Counted from the first letter of the stretch, positions 1 through 6,459 are shown. The stretch: 24,520 bases of DNA from Azophilus sp964638775 (GCA_964638775.1 CAZWZH010000164.1:1-24520), one strand, 5' to 3'. Numbers and translations are program-made. Notes: a model not told the origin generated them from the letters alone.

Positions 1-836
1 TTCTCGCCGTCGTCGGGCACCAGGGTGTCCAGGGACGGTTCCAGCCGGTCCGCCGGGTCGTCGGTGGGCCAGCGCGGCACGCCGTCCCGGTTGTTCGGGG
101 GCAGGTAGTCGAAGAAGCGGCGGGTGAACAGCATGGCCTGCACATCGTTCGGGAAGGCCAGGTCGGCGACACCGGACTTCCGCGTGTGGATGCTGGAACC
201 GCCGAGTTCTTCGGGCGTCACCACCTCGTGGGTAACCGTCTTCACCACCCCCGGCCCCGTGACGAACATGTAGGAGGAATCCTCCACCATGAAGATGAAG
301 TCGGTGATGGCCGGCGAATAGACGGCGCCGCCGGCACAGGGGCCCATGATGACCGAGAGCTGCGGCACCACCCCGGAGGCCAGCACGTTGCGCTGGAAGA
401 TCTCGGCATAGCCGCCGAGCGAGGCCACGCCCTCCTGGATGCGGGCGCCGCCGGAATCGTTCAGGCCGATCACCGGCGCGCCGACCTTCATGGCCTGGTC
501 CATCACCTTGCAGATCTTCTCCGCGTGCGCCTCGGAGAGCGCGCCGCCGAAGACCGTGAAGTCCTGGCTGTACACGAACACCAGGCGGCCGTGAATGGTG
601 CCGTAGCCGGTGACCACGCCGTCGCCGGGGATCTTCTGTTCGTCCATGCCGAAGTCGTTGCAGCGGTGCTCGACGAACTTGTCCCACTCCTCGAAGCTGC
701 CGTCGTCGAGCAGCAGGCTGATGCGTTCCCGGGCCGTCAGCTTGCCCTTGGCATGCTGCTGCTCGATGCGCTTCTCGCCGCCGCCCAGTTCCGCCCGGGC
801 GCGCTTCTCGTCCAGCATGGCGATGATGTCCTGCAC
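1..836 (-). CDS. pccB: Propionyl-CoA carboxylase beta chain, N-terminal part (runs off the left edge)
   Basis: Carboxyltransferase subunit of a biotin-dependent acyl-CoA carboxylase, which moves CO2 from carboxybiotin to propionyl-CoA (or a similar acyl-CoA) in the cytoplasm, making methylmalonyl-CoA. About 278 residues are visible of a family that is usually near 510. The start is GTG at 836 (reading MQDIIAMLDEKR), with GAGGG 6-7 bases upstream; an in-frame ATG at 818 is less likely because PccB proteins usually begin with this helix. The oxyanion and acyl-CoA motif SGGARIQEG lies at residues 128-136, and GPCAGGAVYSPA, typical of propionyl-CoA carboxylases, at 165-176. The biotin-carrying alpha subunit would be expected to the left, outside the window. 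A methylcrotonyl-CoA or broader acyl-CoA carboxylase is possible, but the motifs favour propionyl-CoA. Confidence 0.93.
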   Translation of the reverse strand, partial: MQDIIAMLDEKRARAELGGGEKRIEQQHAKGKLTARERISLLLDDGSFEEWDKFVEHRCNDFGMDEQKIPGDGVVTGYGTIHGRLVFVYSQDFTVFGGALSEAHAEKICKVMDQAMKVGAPVIGLNDSGGARIQEGVASLGGYAEIFQRNVLASGVVPQLSVIMGPCAGGAVYSPAITDFIFMVEDSSYMFVTGPGVVKTVTHEVVTPEELGGSSIHTRKSGVADLAFPNDVQAMLFTRRFFDYLPPNNRDGVPRWPTDDPADRLEPSLDTLVPDDGE

Positions 837-957
837 GGAATGCCCTCGATGTTCCCGCGGATGCCGGAGAATAACTTGGGGCAGGCCGGGGCACCACACC
901 CGCGCCGAACGGCAGGTCAGGGAAAATCCGGCCCCGGGGCGCCCAGCCGGCGTCAGC

Positions 958-993
958 CGTGCAATTGCCGGAGGGGGAAGCGTGCAATTGCAC
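958..993. repeat. Direct repeat CGTGCAATTGC x2, second copy a 12-bp palindrome
   Basis: CGTGCAATTGC occurs at 958-968 and again at 981-991, 23 bp apart. The second copy extends to the perfect palindrome GTGCAATTGCAC at 982-993. It lies between the end of the receptor operon and the pccB start, about 120-155 bp upstream of that start. Spacing near two helical turns suggests a regulator site for pccB, but I recognise no consensus and see no clear promoter hexamers beside it. Confidence 0.4.
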
Positions 994-1004
994 GTTGCGG
1001 GCAG

Positions 1005-1041
1005 AAAACCGGCCCGTAACCGGTCATGCCGGGTACGGGCC
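1005..1041 (-). terminator. Rho-independent terminator of the ZnuD-like receptor operon
   Basis: On the minus strand a 13-bp stem (1029-1041 pairing with 1011-1023, one A/G mismatch, 5-base loop) is rich in G and C and is followed by GG and four T (plus 1005-1010). It begins 38 bp after the receptor stop codon, in the right orientation. The T-run is short, but the stem is strong. Confidence 0.7.
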
Positions 1042-1079
1042 GATGAATCGCACGCCGAACGTTTCGGCGACCGGTGGGC

Positions 1080-3362
1080 TCAGAACGCGACGCGCAGCCC
1101 CACCTCGATGGTGCGTCCCGGCTGGGGCACCAAGTCCTTGACGATGGACGAGTGCAGCCGCTGCTCGTCATCGGTCAGGTTCCGACCCCGCACGAAGACT
1201 GCGAGCGACGTATCGTCCAAATCGACGCGCAAGCCGACATAGGCTCGCAGGTCGTCGTAGGCATCGGTTTCCAACTCGAAATCGGCCACGTCGTCCTGCT
1301 TGAAAGCCCGGGCATAGTCGACGTTGACATCGAGGCTTCCCCTGTCGAGCGACAGGCCCAACCCGGCGCGCAGCGGCGGAATCCGGGGGAGGTTGTCGTT
1401 GCCCGACACGTCCAGTTCCGCAGAGACGATGTCATAGAACGCGCTGAGTTCCAGAGAGCCTTGCTCCCAGACCGCGACCGTCGCGGCAGCCTCCAGGTCC
1501 ACGCCGACGAAGGTGGCGTCCGCCTGGCTGAATTCCCGGACATCCAGCCCGTCCTCTTCCTCGCCCGTGGCCTGTTGAAAGATGAAATCGTTGAACTCCA
1601 TGAAATAGACGTTCCCGTGCACCGACCAGCGATCGCCCCGCGCATCCAGGGATGCCGACAGGTGGATTGCCTTTTCCTCGTCCAGATCGGGGTCGCCGAT
1701 CTCGAAGCTTCTCGTGGCCAGGTGCGGGCCGTCGGAATACAGCTCTTCGCCGACGGGAGCCCGGGCGGAATAGTCGGCAAGCAGACGGGCCCGCCAGATG
1801 TCTCCGAGCGGAACGATCGCGCCCAGCGATGCGCTGACGCCGCTGAAGCTGTCGCTGCCGCCTGTCATCGGCTGATGTTTCACATGGTCGTAACGGGCGC
1901 CCGCTTCCATCTGGAAGCCGGAGAACGACCGCTCCCCGACCCAGAACAGGCCGAAGGAGCGGGTATCCACCGGCGGGGTGAAGGCTTCTTCGCCGACGAC
2001 GGAGAACTCCCGGTCGCCGTACTGGGCGCCCACGGCGCCATTCCAGCCGGCCCAGTCCCGGTGCGTCAATTCGGCGCGCGCCTCCCAGGCATCGTTCTCG
2101 AAAGACGTTCCGACCACTCCGGATCCTTCGATTTCCTGATGCTCGTAATCGTTGATGCCGAGGCGAAAATTGAAGTTGGCGAAGCCGGGCAGGGGATCGA
2201 TCAGTGCGGCTTCGATATCGATGCGCGTCTGTTTCAGGTCCACGAAGGGCGTGCCTTCCTCGCCGTCCCCTTCTTCCTCGTCGTGGTGTTCGTCTTCGTC
2301 ATGCTCCTCATCATGGTCTTCGTCGTGATCCTCGTCCTCGTCGTGGTCTTCGTCGTGGTCCTCGTCCTCGTCGTGATGCTCGTCTTCGTCGTGCTCGTCT
2401 TCGTCGTGCTCGTCGTGGCCATGAGCGTGGGTGTGGCCGGGAATGCCGTACTCAGACTCCATCCGGCTGACTGAAACCCCTATGAAGCCGCGCTCGCTGA
2501 CGAACGAAAAGCCTGCCGCACCTCCGTACGTCTCCAGCCCGCTACCCGGCACCATGCCCCGGACCGGCTCTTCCTCGTCGGCATGATCGTCTTCGCCTTC
2601 GTGATCCTCGTCCTCGTCGTGATCCTCGTCGTGGTCCTCGTCGTGATCCTCGTCGTGGTCCTCCTCATGGTCCTCGTCGTGGCCGTGCTCCTCCTCCATG
2701 GCCATGAAGCGCGCGGATTCCGCATAACCCGGAATCTCGTAGTCATCCATTTCCCGGGCGAAACCGTCCAGATGCCAGGCGAAGTTGCCCGCGCCCCCAT
2801 CGAGCCGGAACGAACCGTTCTTCCAGTTGCCGTTGTCTCCCCCCCTCAGGTCGAGCTTGCCGGTGATCCGGTCCGGCACCTCGTGGGGGATGCGTCCCGT
2901 GTGCGTATCCACGACGCCGCCGATGGCGCCGGACCCGTAGAGCAGCGTCGCCGAACCCTTGAGAATCTCGATACGGTCCGCGATGTACGGATCCACCGTC
3001 ACCGCGTGGTCGCCGCTGGTGACGGAAACGTCGAGGGTGTCGATACGGTCCTCGAGCACGCGCACCCGGGCCCCGTCGAGGCCGTGAATGACGGGGCGGC
3101 CCGCCGCGACTCCGAAAGAACTGTTGTGGATGCCGGGCTCGTTGGCAACCGTGGCGCCGATGCTGTCGGCGACCTTGCGGTCGAGTTCTTCGCCGGCGAG
3201 CACGTCGCTGGCCTGGGCGATGCCCTCCGCGGAAAGCGGGTGGCCGACGACGACAATTTCTTCTATGACCGGGTCTGCCTGTTCCGGCGGGGCCCCCTCG
3301 CCGTGGGCAAGCCCCGGCAGGGACACTGCCAGCGCCAGTGAAAACAGCTTGTTGAATTGCAT
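1080..3362 (-). CDS. TonB-dependent outer-membrane receptor, ZnuD-like, with two long Asp/Glu/His tracts
   Basis: Outer-membrane receptor of 760 residues, probably importing zinc or another divalent metal using TonB energy. Residues 1-21 form a signal peptide; EEIVVVG (34-40) is TonB-box-like; the plug spans about 50-160 (GRPVIHGLDGARVRVLEDRID, then IEILKGSATLLYGSGAIGG); the rest is beta-barrel ending in a C-terminal Phe. Two tracts made almost wholly of Asp, Glu and His lie at residues 223-265 (9 His) and 310-370 (15 His). The second follows YGIPGH, which matches the ZnuD pattern YGLPGHSH before its His-rich extracellular loop, so both tracts are likely surface loops that capture metal. ATG is preceded by AGGAG six bases upstream. 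The small secreted protein gene lies just upstream. Zinc is inferred; nickel, cobalt or copper are possible. No recognisable Zur site was seen upstream of the operon. Confidence 0.9.
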   Translation of the reverse strand: MQFNKLFSLALAVSLPGLAHGEGAPPEQADPVIEEIVVVGHPLSAEGIAQASDVLAGEELDRKVADSIGATVANEPGIHNSSFGVAAGRPVIHGLDGARVRVLEDRIDTLDVSVTSGDHAVTVDPYIADRIEILKGSATLLYGSGAIGGVVDTHTGRIPHEVPDRITGKLDLRGGDNGNWKNGSFRLDGGAGNFAWHLDGFAREMDDYEIPGYAESARFMAMEEEHGHDEDHEEDHDEDHDEDHDEDHDEDEDHEGEDDHADEEEPVRGMVPGSGLETYGGAAGFSFVSERGFIGVSVSRMESEYGIPGHTHAHGHDEHDEDEHDEDEHHDEDEDHDEDHDEDEDHDEDHDEEHDEDEHHDEEEGDGEEGTPFVDLKQTRIDIEAALIDPLPGFANFNFRLGINDYEHQEIEGSGVVGTSFENDAWEARAELTHRDWAGWNGAVGAQYGDREFSVVGEEAFTPPVDTRSFGLFWVGERSFSGFQMEAGARYDHVKHQPMTGGSDSFSGVSASLGAIVPLGDIWRARLLADYSARAPVGEELYSDGPHLATRSFEIGDPDLDEEKAIHLSASLDARGDRWSVHGNVYFMEFNDFIFQQATGEEEDGLDVREFSQADATFVGVDLEAAATVAVWEQGSLELSAFYDIVSAELDVSGNDNLPRIPPLRAGLGLSLDRGSLDVNVDYARAFKQDDVADFELETDAYDDLRAYVGLRVDLDDTSLAVFVRGRNLTDDEQRLHSSIVKDLVPQPGRTIEVGLRVAF
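2253..2435 (-). repeat. Long Asp/Glu/His tract (second) within the receptor gene
   Basis: Residues 310-370 of the receptor, from HTHAHGH to the last EEG, are built of GAC, GAG/GAA and CAC/CAT codons in irregular 9-15-base units such as DEDH and DEDEH. Fifteen His occur in 61 residues. The nucleotide repeat stays in frame. The tract length could vary between strains through slippage or recombination. Confidence 0.85.
2568..2696 (-). repeat. Asp/Glu/His tract (first) within the receptor gene
   Basis: Residues 223-265 of the receptor. The core is five successive EDHD-type units of 12 bases (His at 232, 236, 240, 244 and 248), flanked by EEEHGH and a final acidic run. It is separated from the second tract by about 44 ordinary barrel residues, which would fit one beta hairpin between two extracellular loops. 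Confidence 0.85.
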
Positions 3363-3385
3363 GAATGGCTCCTGATGACAAACGG

Positions 3386-3408
3386 CGCGGCTTCCGGGGA
3401 AGGCCGCG
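3386..3408 (-). promoter_or_regulatory. Hairpin between the small secreted protein gene and the receptor gene
   Basis: CGCGG-CTTC pairs with GAAG-CCGCG around a four-base loop with one bulged base, giving a 9-bp GC-rich stem. It sits in the 64-bp gap between the two genes of the operon, 24 bp before the receptor start and upstream of its Shine-Dalgarno. There is no T-run, so a partial terminator, RNA-processing site or stabiliser separating the two expression levels is more likely than full termination. Confidence 0.4.
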
Positions 3409-3426
3409 TTCTTTCGGCTCTGTCAG

Positions 3427-3720
3427 TCAGGAGAGGGGCGGTGCGCGGGAGAGACGGTTCTCGAACGGACGCGTGATCAGAGGATGTGAAGATTCCCGTG
3501 CATAGCTCGGCAACTCCGGCAACTGTGCCTTGAGCAGCTCACCGCCGGGGGCCGGCACACTACCGGAGTCGGTAAAACTGCAAATGCTGCAGATGTCCTG
3601 CGGGACGGGCGTGTCATGCAGATGCTGGCCCGCAAGTACCTGCGCGCTGCACAGCGCAATCGCAGCGGCGCCGGCAAGTATTTTCAGCGCTCCGAGATGG
3701 CGTTGCAGATGCGTAAGCAT
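3427..3720 (-). CDS. Small secreted Cys/His protein upstream of the ZnuD-like receptor (DUF2946-like)
   Basis: A 97-residue protein starting at ATG 3720, with GAGGAA about seven bases upstream; the frame is open further upstream but has no comparable ribosome site. Residues about 12-31 are hydrophobic and end in a probable signal-peptidase site (VLAGQ). The mature part has HLH, then CSICSF (a CxxC pair), and ends in RAPPLS. This layout resembles the small DUF2946-type periplasmic proteins found near metal genes, though I cannot confirm family membership. It lies 64 bp upstream of the receptor on the same strand, so it is probably co-transcribed and may bind or hand over the same metal in the periplasm. 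The function is inferred from context only. Confidence 0.72.
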   Translation of the reverse strand: MLTHLQRHLGALKILAGAAAIALCSAQVLAGQHLHDTPVPQDICSICSFTDSGSVPAPGGELLKAQLPELPSYARESSHPLITRPFENRLSRAPPLS

Positions 3721-3832
3721 GGCGGGATTCCTCGACCGCGATGGTAGCACAGTTCCTGCCCTGCCGGACCCGTGAAGACCCCGTCCCGGCGGCGATGGCC
3801 CCACCTGTTCATGTCCGGGTCGGGCTACAGTC

Positions 3833-3861
3833 TTGCGAACCTCGGGCAGGCGCTCTACTGT
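3833..3861 (+). promoter_or_regulatory. Possible sigma-70 promoter of the CBS-domain gene
   Basis: TTGCGA (3833-3838) and TACTGT (3856-3861) are separated by 17 bp and lie 28 bp before the GTG start at 3889. Matches to consensus are 4/6 and 3/6, so this is weak evidence; spacing and position are right. Confidence 0.25.
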
Positions 3862-3888
3862 TGCAGGTCTCACCTACCGGGGGGCGAA

Positions 3889-4296
3889 GTGCGCTGCGTA
3901 GGCGACATCCTGGAAGAGAAATCCGAAGAGGTGGTCTGGATCGGGCCGCTCGAATCGGTGTTCGATGCCCTCAAGCTCATGAACCGGAAGAACATCGGCG
4001 CCGTCCTGGTGCAGATCGAAGGGTACCTGGTGGGCATCCTTTCGGAGCGGGACTACATGCGCAAGGTGATCCTGGATATCCACTCCTCCCAGAAGACGAA
4101 GGTCTCGGAGGTGATGACCCGTGACGTCGTGACGGTGACCAGGCAGGACACCATCGTGCATTGCATCGCCCTGACCAAGAAACATCACGTACGCCACCTG
4201 CCGGTGGTCGAGAACGGCAAGACCGTCGGCATGATCTCGCTGCGCGATCTGTTTCTCGACGTCATCCATCAGAAGGTGGGCGATATCGTCGAGTAG
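3889..4296 (+). CDS. Two-CBS-domain protein
   Basis: Cytoplasmic protein of 135 residues made of a tandem CBS pair: CBS1 at about 8-60 (GAVLVQIEGYLVGILSERD) and CBS2 at about 73-125 (VRHLPVVENGKTVGMISLRDL). Such stand-alone pairs bind adenine nucleotides (AMP, ATP, NAD(H) or SAM) and act as energy or redox sensors. The GTG start at 3889 follows GGGGGG at four bases and gives the usual N-terminus before GDIL; an open frame extends back to 3772 but its sequence is not CBS-like. The gene ends inside the 3' end of the convergent peroxidase gene, overlapping by 28 bases. The partner protein is unknown. Confidence 0.88.
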   Translation: MRCVGDILEEKSEEVVWIGPLESVFDALKLMNRKNIGAVLVQIEGYLVGILSERDYMRKVILDIHSSQKTKVSEVMTRDVVTVTRQDTIVHCIALTKKHHVRHLPVVENGKTVGMISLRDLFLDVIHQKVGDIVE

Positions 4297-5573
4297 TCGA
4301 CGGGCGGGGCAAGCCATTCGGGCGCCACGGCCATGGGGCCGTCGAGTGCAAGCAGGAAAGCTTCCAGCCTCTTCAGTTCGTAGGGCAGCAGATTCAGGGG
4401 TTTCGTCTCGTTGTGCCCCAGGATGGCCGGGCGCGCACGGTTGTAGTGGTCCAGTACCTCGGCAATCGTCCGCACCTGACCCGCGTGCATGAAGGGGCCG
4501 GTACCGCCGAGGTTGCGCAGCGAAGGCGTCTTGCGTGCACCGCTCAGTTCAGCGCCGGTTCTGGCGAAACGCAGCTCCGCGCAAGTCCGCTCCGGCGGGT
4601 CGTTGTAGTTTCCGAGGCAATTGAACGGGTCGTTCAGCACGGCTTCGACGCCGGAAACCCGGCCCTTGTCCGGCAGCCTGCCCGAGGGCGGCAGGACACC
4701 GGTATTGTGAAATTCGTGGTTGGTGAACAACGGGCCGTTGTGGCAGTTGAGGCACTGCGCCTTGCCGATGAACAGGCGCAACCCCTCCGTCTCCCTTCGG
4801 CCCAGGGCGGCGGGGAACGACATCGGCGAGTCCAGACCCTCCACGTAGCGGTCGAATTCCGTTTCTCCGGGTAGCAGAAGTCGTTCGTAAGCCGCGATGG
4901 CCTTGCCCAGATTGACGAAAACGGCCGTGACGGTTTCCCGGTCGTCCGGGGCCATTTCCTTCCAGGCCGCCTCGGACTCGGGGTCTTCGTTCGGTCCGGC
5001 GCCATCGGGAAACCGGTACCGGTCGGACAGATCCGGAACCGGTCCGAACAGCTCCGAATACCGCTGCCGGTATACCGGGTCGACGGCAATCAGCCTTGCG
5101 AGCGACGTTCGGGACACTCCCTGTTCCAAGGGGTTCTCCAGCGGACTCAGGGCCTGCGCCCAAAGGCTGTCCTTGCGGCCGTCCCAGAAAAACCAGGGGC
5201 TGTAGGCGGCGCCCACCAGACTCATCGTGTTGAAGTCGCCCACCGCCAACCCGAGGGCCAGCGTGACCCCATCCGCAAACCGCCGCGCCGGCTGATGGCA
5301 GGTGGCACAGGACACCCGGCCGTTGGCGCTGAGCCGGGGGTCGAAGAACAGACGATGGCCGAGACGCTGTGCGCGGGGGTCGTCGGCGACGGCGTTGCCG
5401 GTCTCTCCGGAGAGCGGCGCCAGCGACCCCAACCACAACGATTGCAGCATTCTGGTTTCCTGCTCCGTCCAGGGGACCTGCTGCAACGGCACTCGAAACA
5501 GTGCCCATGTGGCTACCAGCACCAGAGCCAGGATGACTCCGGCAGCGATGTTGTACAGGGTAGCCAGTGGCAC
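4269..5573 (-). CDS. Di-haem cytochrome c peroxidase, MauG/CcpA family
   Basis: A 434-residue protein with an N-terminal membrane helix or uncleaved signal (about 8-28) and two c-type haem sites: CATCH at 89-93 and CLNCH at 274-278. KTPSLRNLGGTGPFMHAGQ (about 348-366) is the conserved segment after the second haem, matching the family's usual PxMHDG region. It should sit in the periplasm or be anchored to the inner membrane, and either reduce H2O2 with cytochrome electrons or, like MauG and MbnH, oxidise a protein partner. The start is GTG at 5573 with GGAG six bases upstream. Upstream on the same strand lie the toxin-antitoxin pair and then a YtkA-like protein. The C-terminus overlaps the CBS gene by 28 bases. 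Confidence 0.92.
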   Translation of the reverse strand: MPLATLYNIAAGVILALVLVATWALFRVPLQQVPWTEQETRMLQSLWLGSLAPLSGETGNAVADDPRAQRLGHRLFFDPRLSANGRVSCATCHQPARRFADGVTLALGLAVGDFNTMSLVGAAYSPWFFWDGRKDSLWAQALSPLENPLEQGVSRTSLARLIAVDPVYRQRYSELFGPVPDLSDRYRFPDGAGPNEDPESEAAWKEMAPDDRETVTAVFVNLGKAIAAYERLLLPGETEFDRYVEGLDSPMSFPAALGRRETEGLRLFIGKAQCLNCHNGPLFTNHEFHNTGVLPPSGRLPDKGRVSGVEAVLNDPFNCLGNYNDPPERTCAELRFARTGAELSGARKTPSLRNLGGTGPFMHAGQVRTIAEVLDHYNRARPAILGHNETKPLNLLPYELKRLEAFLLALDGPMAVAPEWLAPPVDYSTISPTF

Positions 5574-5622
5574 TGTGCGCTCCTTCGTCCAGAAGCTCCT
5601 GGCGGTCCGTTTTCCGAGTCCG

Positions 5623-6039
5623 TTACCGGACTTGGAACAGTTCCGTCAGCGCATCTTGCGGGCTTATCGCCGGAATGGGGGAACGCCTGAAATCCTTGAG
5701 GTTTCGGGTGACGATGCGATCGGCGCCGCAGGCACGGGCGGCGGCTATCTGCATTGCATCCTCGAAGTCAGACACAGGTAGCGACGCTGCGTAGCGTAAC
5801 GAATCGGTGTTCGTCTCCGCGATTTCCACGAACCCGGTCAACTCGGCAATGAATTCGCGGGCGCTGACGCCGCCCCGTGACGGCGCCACGAGATTGTAGA
5901 AGTTCGAGACGGTGTGCCAGGCGATACAAGCCTTTCGAAGCCCCCGTTCAACCCGGTCGAGAAGATCCACCGCCGGACCGGCGTGCGGGTGCCTGTCGAG
6001 CGCGACGTCGATCAGCACATCGGTGTCGAGAAGTATCAA
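5623..6039 (-). CDS. PIN-domain toxin (VapC-like ribonuclease)
   Basis: A 138-residue PIN-domain protein of the PIN_3 type. D5 and D7 (LLDTDVLID), D91/E93/D94 (DFEDAMQ) and D107 with D116 (ADRIVTRNLKDF) supply the acidic metal site expected of an Mg-dependent RNase; the Glu often seen near residue 45 is replaced by SNFYN, as is common in this subfamily. The start is TTG at 6039, which overlaps the antitoxin TGA in the four bases TTGA. Translation is therefore probably coupled to the antitoxin, and the weak start codon would help keep toxin below antitoxin. It probably cleaves a specific tRNA or mRNA, but the target cannot be told from sequence. Confidence 0.88.
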   Translation of the reverse strand: MILLDTDVLIDVALDRHPHAGPAVDLLDRVERGLRKACIAWHTVSNFYNLVAPSRGGVSAREFIAELTGFVEIAETNTDSLRYAASLPVSDFEDAMQIAAARACGADRIVTRNLKDFRRSPIPAISPQDALTELFQVR

Positions 6040-6257
6040 AGATACTTCCTCGCCAGGGCATCGTAGCGCTCATCGCCGCGCCTTGCCTCCTTGAGGCGCC
6101 CGCGCCACCTGGCCGCGAAGGACGGCCCGCTTTCTCCGGCCACTTCCCGCAGCGATCGCTCGATCAGCGAAGAGAGCGAAACGCCTCGGGAGCGCGCATA
6201 GCGCTTGGCCAACGGAATGATGTCCGCATCCACCGTGATCGTCAGCTTTCTCTTCAT
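6036..6257 (-). CDS. Antitoxin, DUF6364-like, partner of the PIN toxin
   Basis: A 73-residue protein opening with KRKLTITVDADIIPLAKRYA followed by SRGVSLSSLIERSLRE. This beta-strand plus two-helix layout is that of ribbon-helix-helix DNA-binding antitoxins and resembles the DUF6364 family commonly paired with PIN toxins. The basic C-terminal half (RWRGRLKEARR to the end) would wrap the toxin. ATG at 6257 is preceded by a GGAA about three bases upstream. As a ribbon-helix-helix dimer it is the obvious candidate to bind the ATACGTAT palindromes just upstream and repress its own operon. Its stop overlaps the toxin start. Confidence 0.85.
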   Translation of the reverse strand: MKRKLTITVDADIIPLAKRYARSRGVSLSSLIERSLREVAGESGPSFAARWRGRLKEARRGDERYDALARKYL

Positions 6258-6288
6258 CTGTTCCGCTTTCCGCAGCGCCTGCCCATTG

Positions 6289-6317
6289 ATACGTATAATG
6301 CCCTGAATTATACGTAT
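6289..6317 (-). promoter_or_regulatory. Operator 1 of the toxin-antitoxin operon: perfect 11-bp inverted repeat
   Basis: ATACGTATAAT (6289-6299) and ATTATACGTAT (6307-6317) form a perfect inverted repeat with a 7-base spacer. Each arm contains the 8-bp palindrome ATACGTAT, and the two palindromes start 21 bp apart, so they lie on the same face of the helix. On the minus strand the right arm holds TATAAT (6312 to 6307), 50 bases upstream of the antitoxin start, and could be its -10 box; no good -35 was found. Binding here would block RNA polymerase. Confidence 0.75.
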
Positions 6318-6367
6318 TCAGTAATATCCCCCACGTTTGTTCCGCTTCCGGTACCGCGCACCCATGC

Positions 6368-6396
6368 ATACGTATAATGCGCTGCGATATACGTAT
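6368..6396 (-). promoter_or_regulatory. Operator 2: second copy of the inverted repeat
   Basis: ATACGTATAAT (6368-6378) with the arm GATATACGTAT (6386-6396) repeats operator 1 with the same 29-bp geometry, 79 bp further upstream, with two mismatches in the right arm. The palindrome ATACGTAT again occurs twice, 21 bp apart. Surrounding bases (GC.CTG in the spacer and TTC after the right arm) are also shared, so the two copies look like a duplication. Cooperative binding or looping between the two operators is possible. Confidence 0.7.
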
Positions 6397-6459
6397 TCGA
6401 CAATCCCGTCGCTCGAATGAACGACTGCGGCATCCCTGACCCTCCGACCGCAGCCGGCC

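Noticed and set aside
186..1019. 277-codon plus-strand frame
   Set aside because: Antisense of pccB, whose minus-strand translation has clear carboxyltransferase motifs. The frame has no domain and no ribosome site.
1074..2474. 466-codon plus-strand frame with a long hydrophobic Val/Leu run, resembling a membrane protein
   Set aside because: It is the antisense of the receptor gene. Asp, Glu and His codons read as Val, Leu and Phe on the other strand, so the hydrophobic run is only the mirror of the acidic tracts.
2253..2696. CRISPR-like array
   Set aside because: The repeats are short, irregular, in frame and without unique spacers of constant length; they encode the Asp/His tracts.
3721..3873. 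N-terminal extension of the small secreted protein back to 3873
   Set aside because: The extension would bury the signal peptide behind 51 Arg/Pro-rich residues and has no ribosome site, while ATG 3720 has GAGGAA.
6289..6396. Inverted repeats as insertion-sequence ends or integron attachment sites
   Set aside because: No transposase or integrase lies nearby, the repeats do not bracket a gene, and their position before the antitoxin fits an operator better.
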